Positions 5,883-6,051 of a stretch of DNA of 6,051 nucleotides are shown in pieces. Under the pieces are notes generated by a model. It was not told where the DNA came from and ran no database searches. It saw nothing but the letters and a program-made list of their open reading frames with translations. Source of the stretch: Halieaceae bacterium (GTDB lineage: Bacteria > Pseudomonadota > Gammaproteobacteria > Pseudomonadales > Halieaceae); contig DPGN01000064.1 of assembly GCA_003523185.1 (NCBI GenBank), forward strand, positions 1-6,051, given 5' to 3'. The first letter of the stretch is position 1; each line of letters starts with the position of its first letter. Made by a program: the position numbers and the translations under genes.

Positions 5883-6051
5883 TGCTGACGGCGCGATCGG
5901 GAGCAGAATTGCTCTGCCGTCTCAGGTGTACCAGAAGCAGTGACAGCGCCGAAGGTGTAACACCCTGAATTCGACCAGCTCTTGCGATATTAGCCGGTCG
6001 AGTGTCTGTCAGTTTTTGACAGATCTCATTGGATAATCCGGACACTTCTGT
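5875..6051 (-). CDS. mnmG: tRNA uridine-5-carboxymethylaminomethyl modification enzyme MnmG (GidA), C-terminal end (partial)
   Basis: Only the last 58 residues are present, entering from the right edge and stopping at TGA 5877-5875. The reading frame gives GLSNEICQKLTDTRP, then AGRIQGVTPSALSLLLVHL, which is the C-terminal helical domain of MnmG (compare the E. coli ending SGITPAAISLLLVHLKK). MnmG is the FAD protein that, with MnmE, modifies the wobble uridine of certain tRNAs; this C-terminal domain contacts MnmE and tRNA. After HLRR the tail (QSNSAPDRAVSNG) is a few residues longer than in E. coli and looks unconserved. The frame overlaps the start of rsmG by 8 nt, whereas E. coli has a gap there. 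The FAD and catalytic parts lie outside the window. Confidence 0.95.
   Translation of the reverse strand, partial: TEVSGLSNEICQKLTDTRPANIARAGRIQGVTPSALSLLLVHLRRQSNSAPDRAVSNG

Noticed and set aside
1..6051. Search by eye for tRNA, rRNA, CRISPR arrays, insertion sequences, attachment sites or a novel accessory system
   Set aside because: Nothing of this kind was visible. Essentially all bases belong to a conserved housekeeping gene block with spacers under 100 nt.

Overview
The window is a compact stretch of housekeeping genes, all on the minus strand. Read in the direction of transcription (high to low coordinates) the order is: mnmG (3' end only), rsmG, parA, parB, atpI, atpB, atpE, atpF, atpH, atpA (5' half only). 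This is the mnmG-rsmG-parAB-atp block found near the replication origin in many Gammaproteobacteria. AtpF, AtpE, AtpB, AtpA and RsmG closely resemble their E. coli counterparts as I remember them, but unlike E. coli a chromosomal parAB pair sits between rsmG and atpI, as in Pseudomonas and many marine gammaproteobacteria. Base composition looks intermediate, by eye. I would call it a gammaproteobacterium of the Pseudomonas/Cellvibrio/marine type; no finer assignment is safe.

Right part (about 3529-6051): tRNA modification (MnmG), 16S rRNA methylation (RsmG) and chromosome partitioning (ParA ATPase, ParB CTPase/DNA clamp). mnmG overlaps rsmG by 8 nt and rsmG overlaps parA by 4 nt (ATGA), which points to one transcript with translational coupling. 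A 78-nt spacer separates parA from parB. An 86-nt spacer separates parB from atpI and holds the best promoter candidate in the window.

Left part (1-3442): the F1Fo ATP synthase operon. AtpI is an accessory membrane protein for c-ring assembly. AtpB (a), AtpE (c) and AtpF (b) form the membrane Fo sector. AtpH (delta) is the stator link and AtpA (alpha) begins F1. The gamma, beta and epsilon genes presumably follow beyond position 1. Three atp genes (atpI, atpF, atpH) start with GTG behind good Shine-Dalgarno sequences, while atpB, atpE and atpA start with ATG.

There is no gene-free stretch over 100 nt. I see no RNA gene, mobile element, CRISPR array or transferred island, and no hidden novel system. 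The points worth a second look are small: a Thr-to-Val change in the alpha-subunit P-loop, a perfect 10-bp inverted repeat inside atpB, a GNRA-capped hairpin in atpI, parS-like fragments, and short repeats around the parA 3' end.
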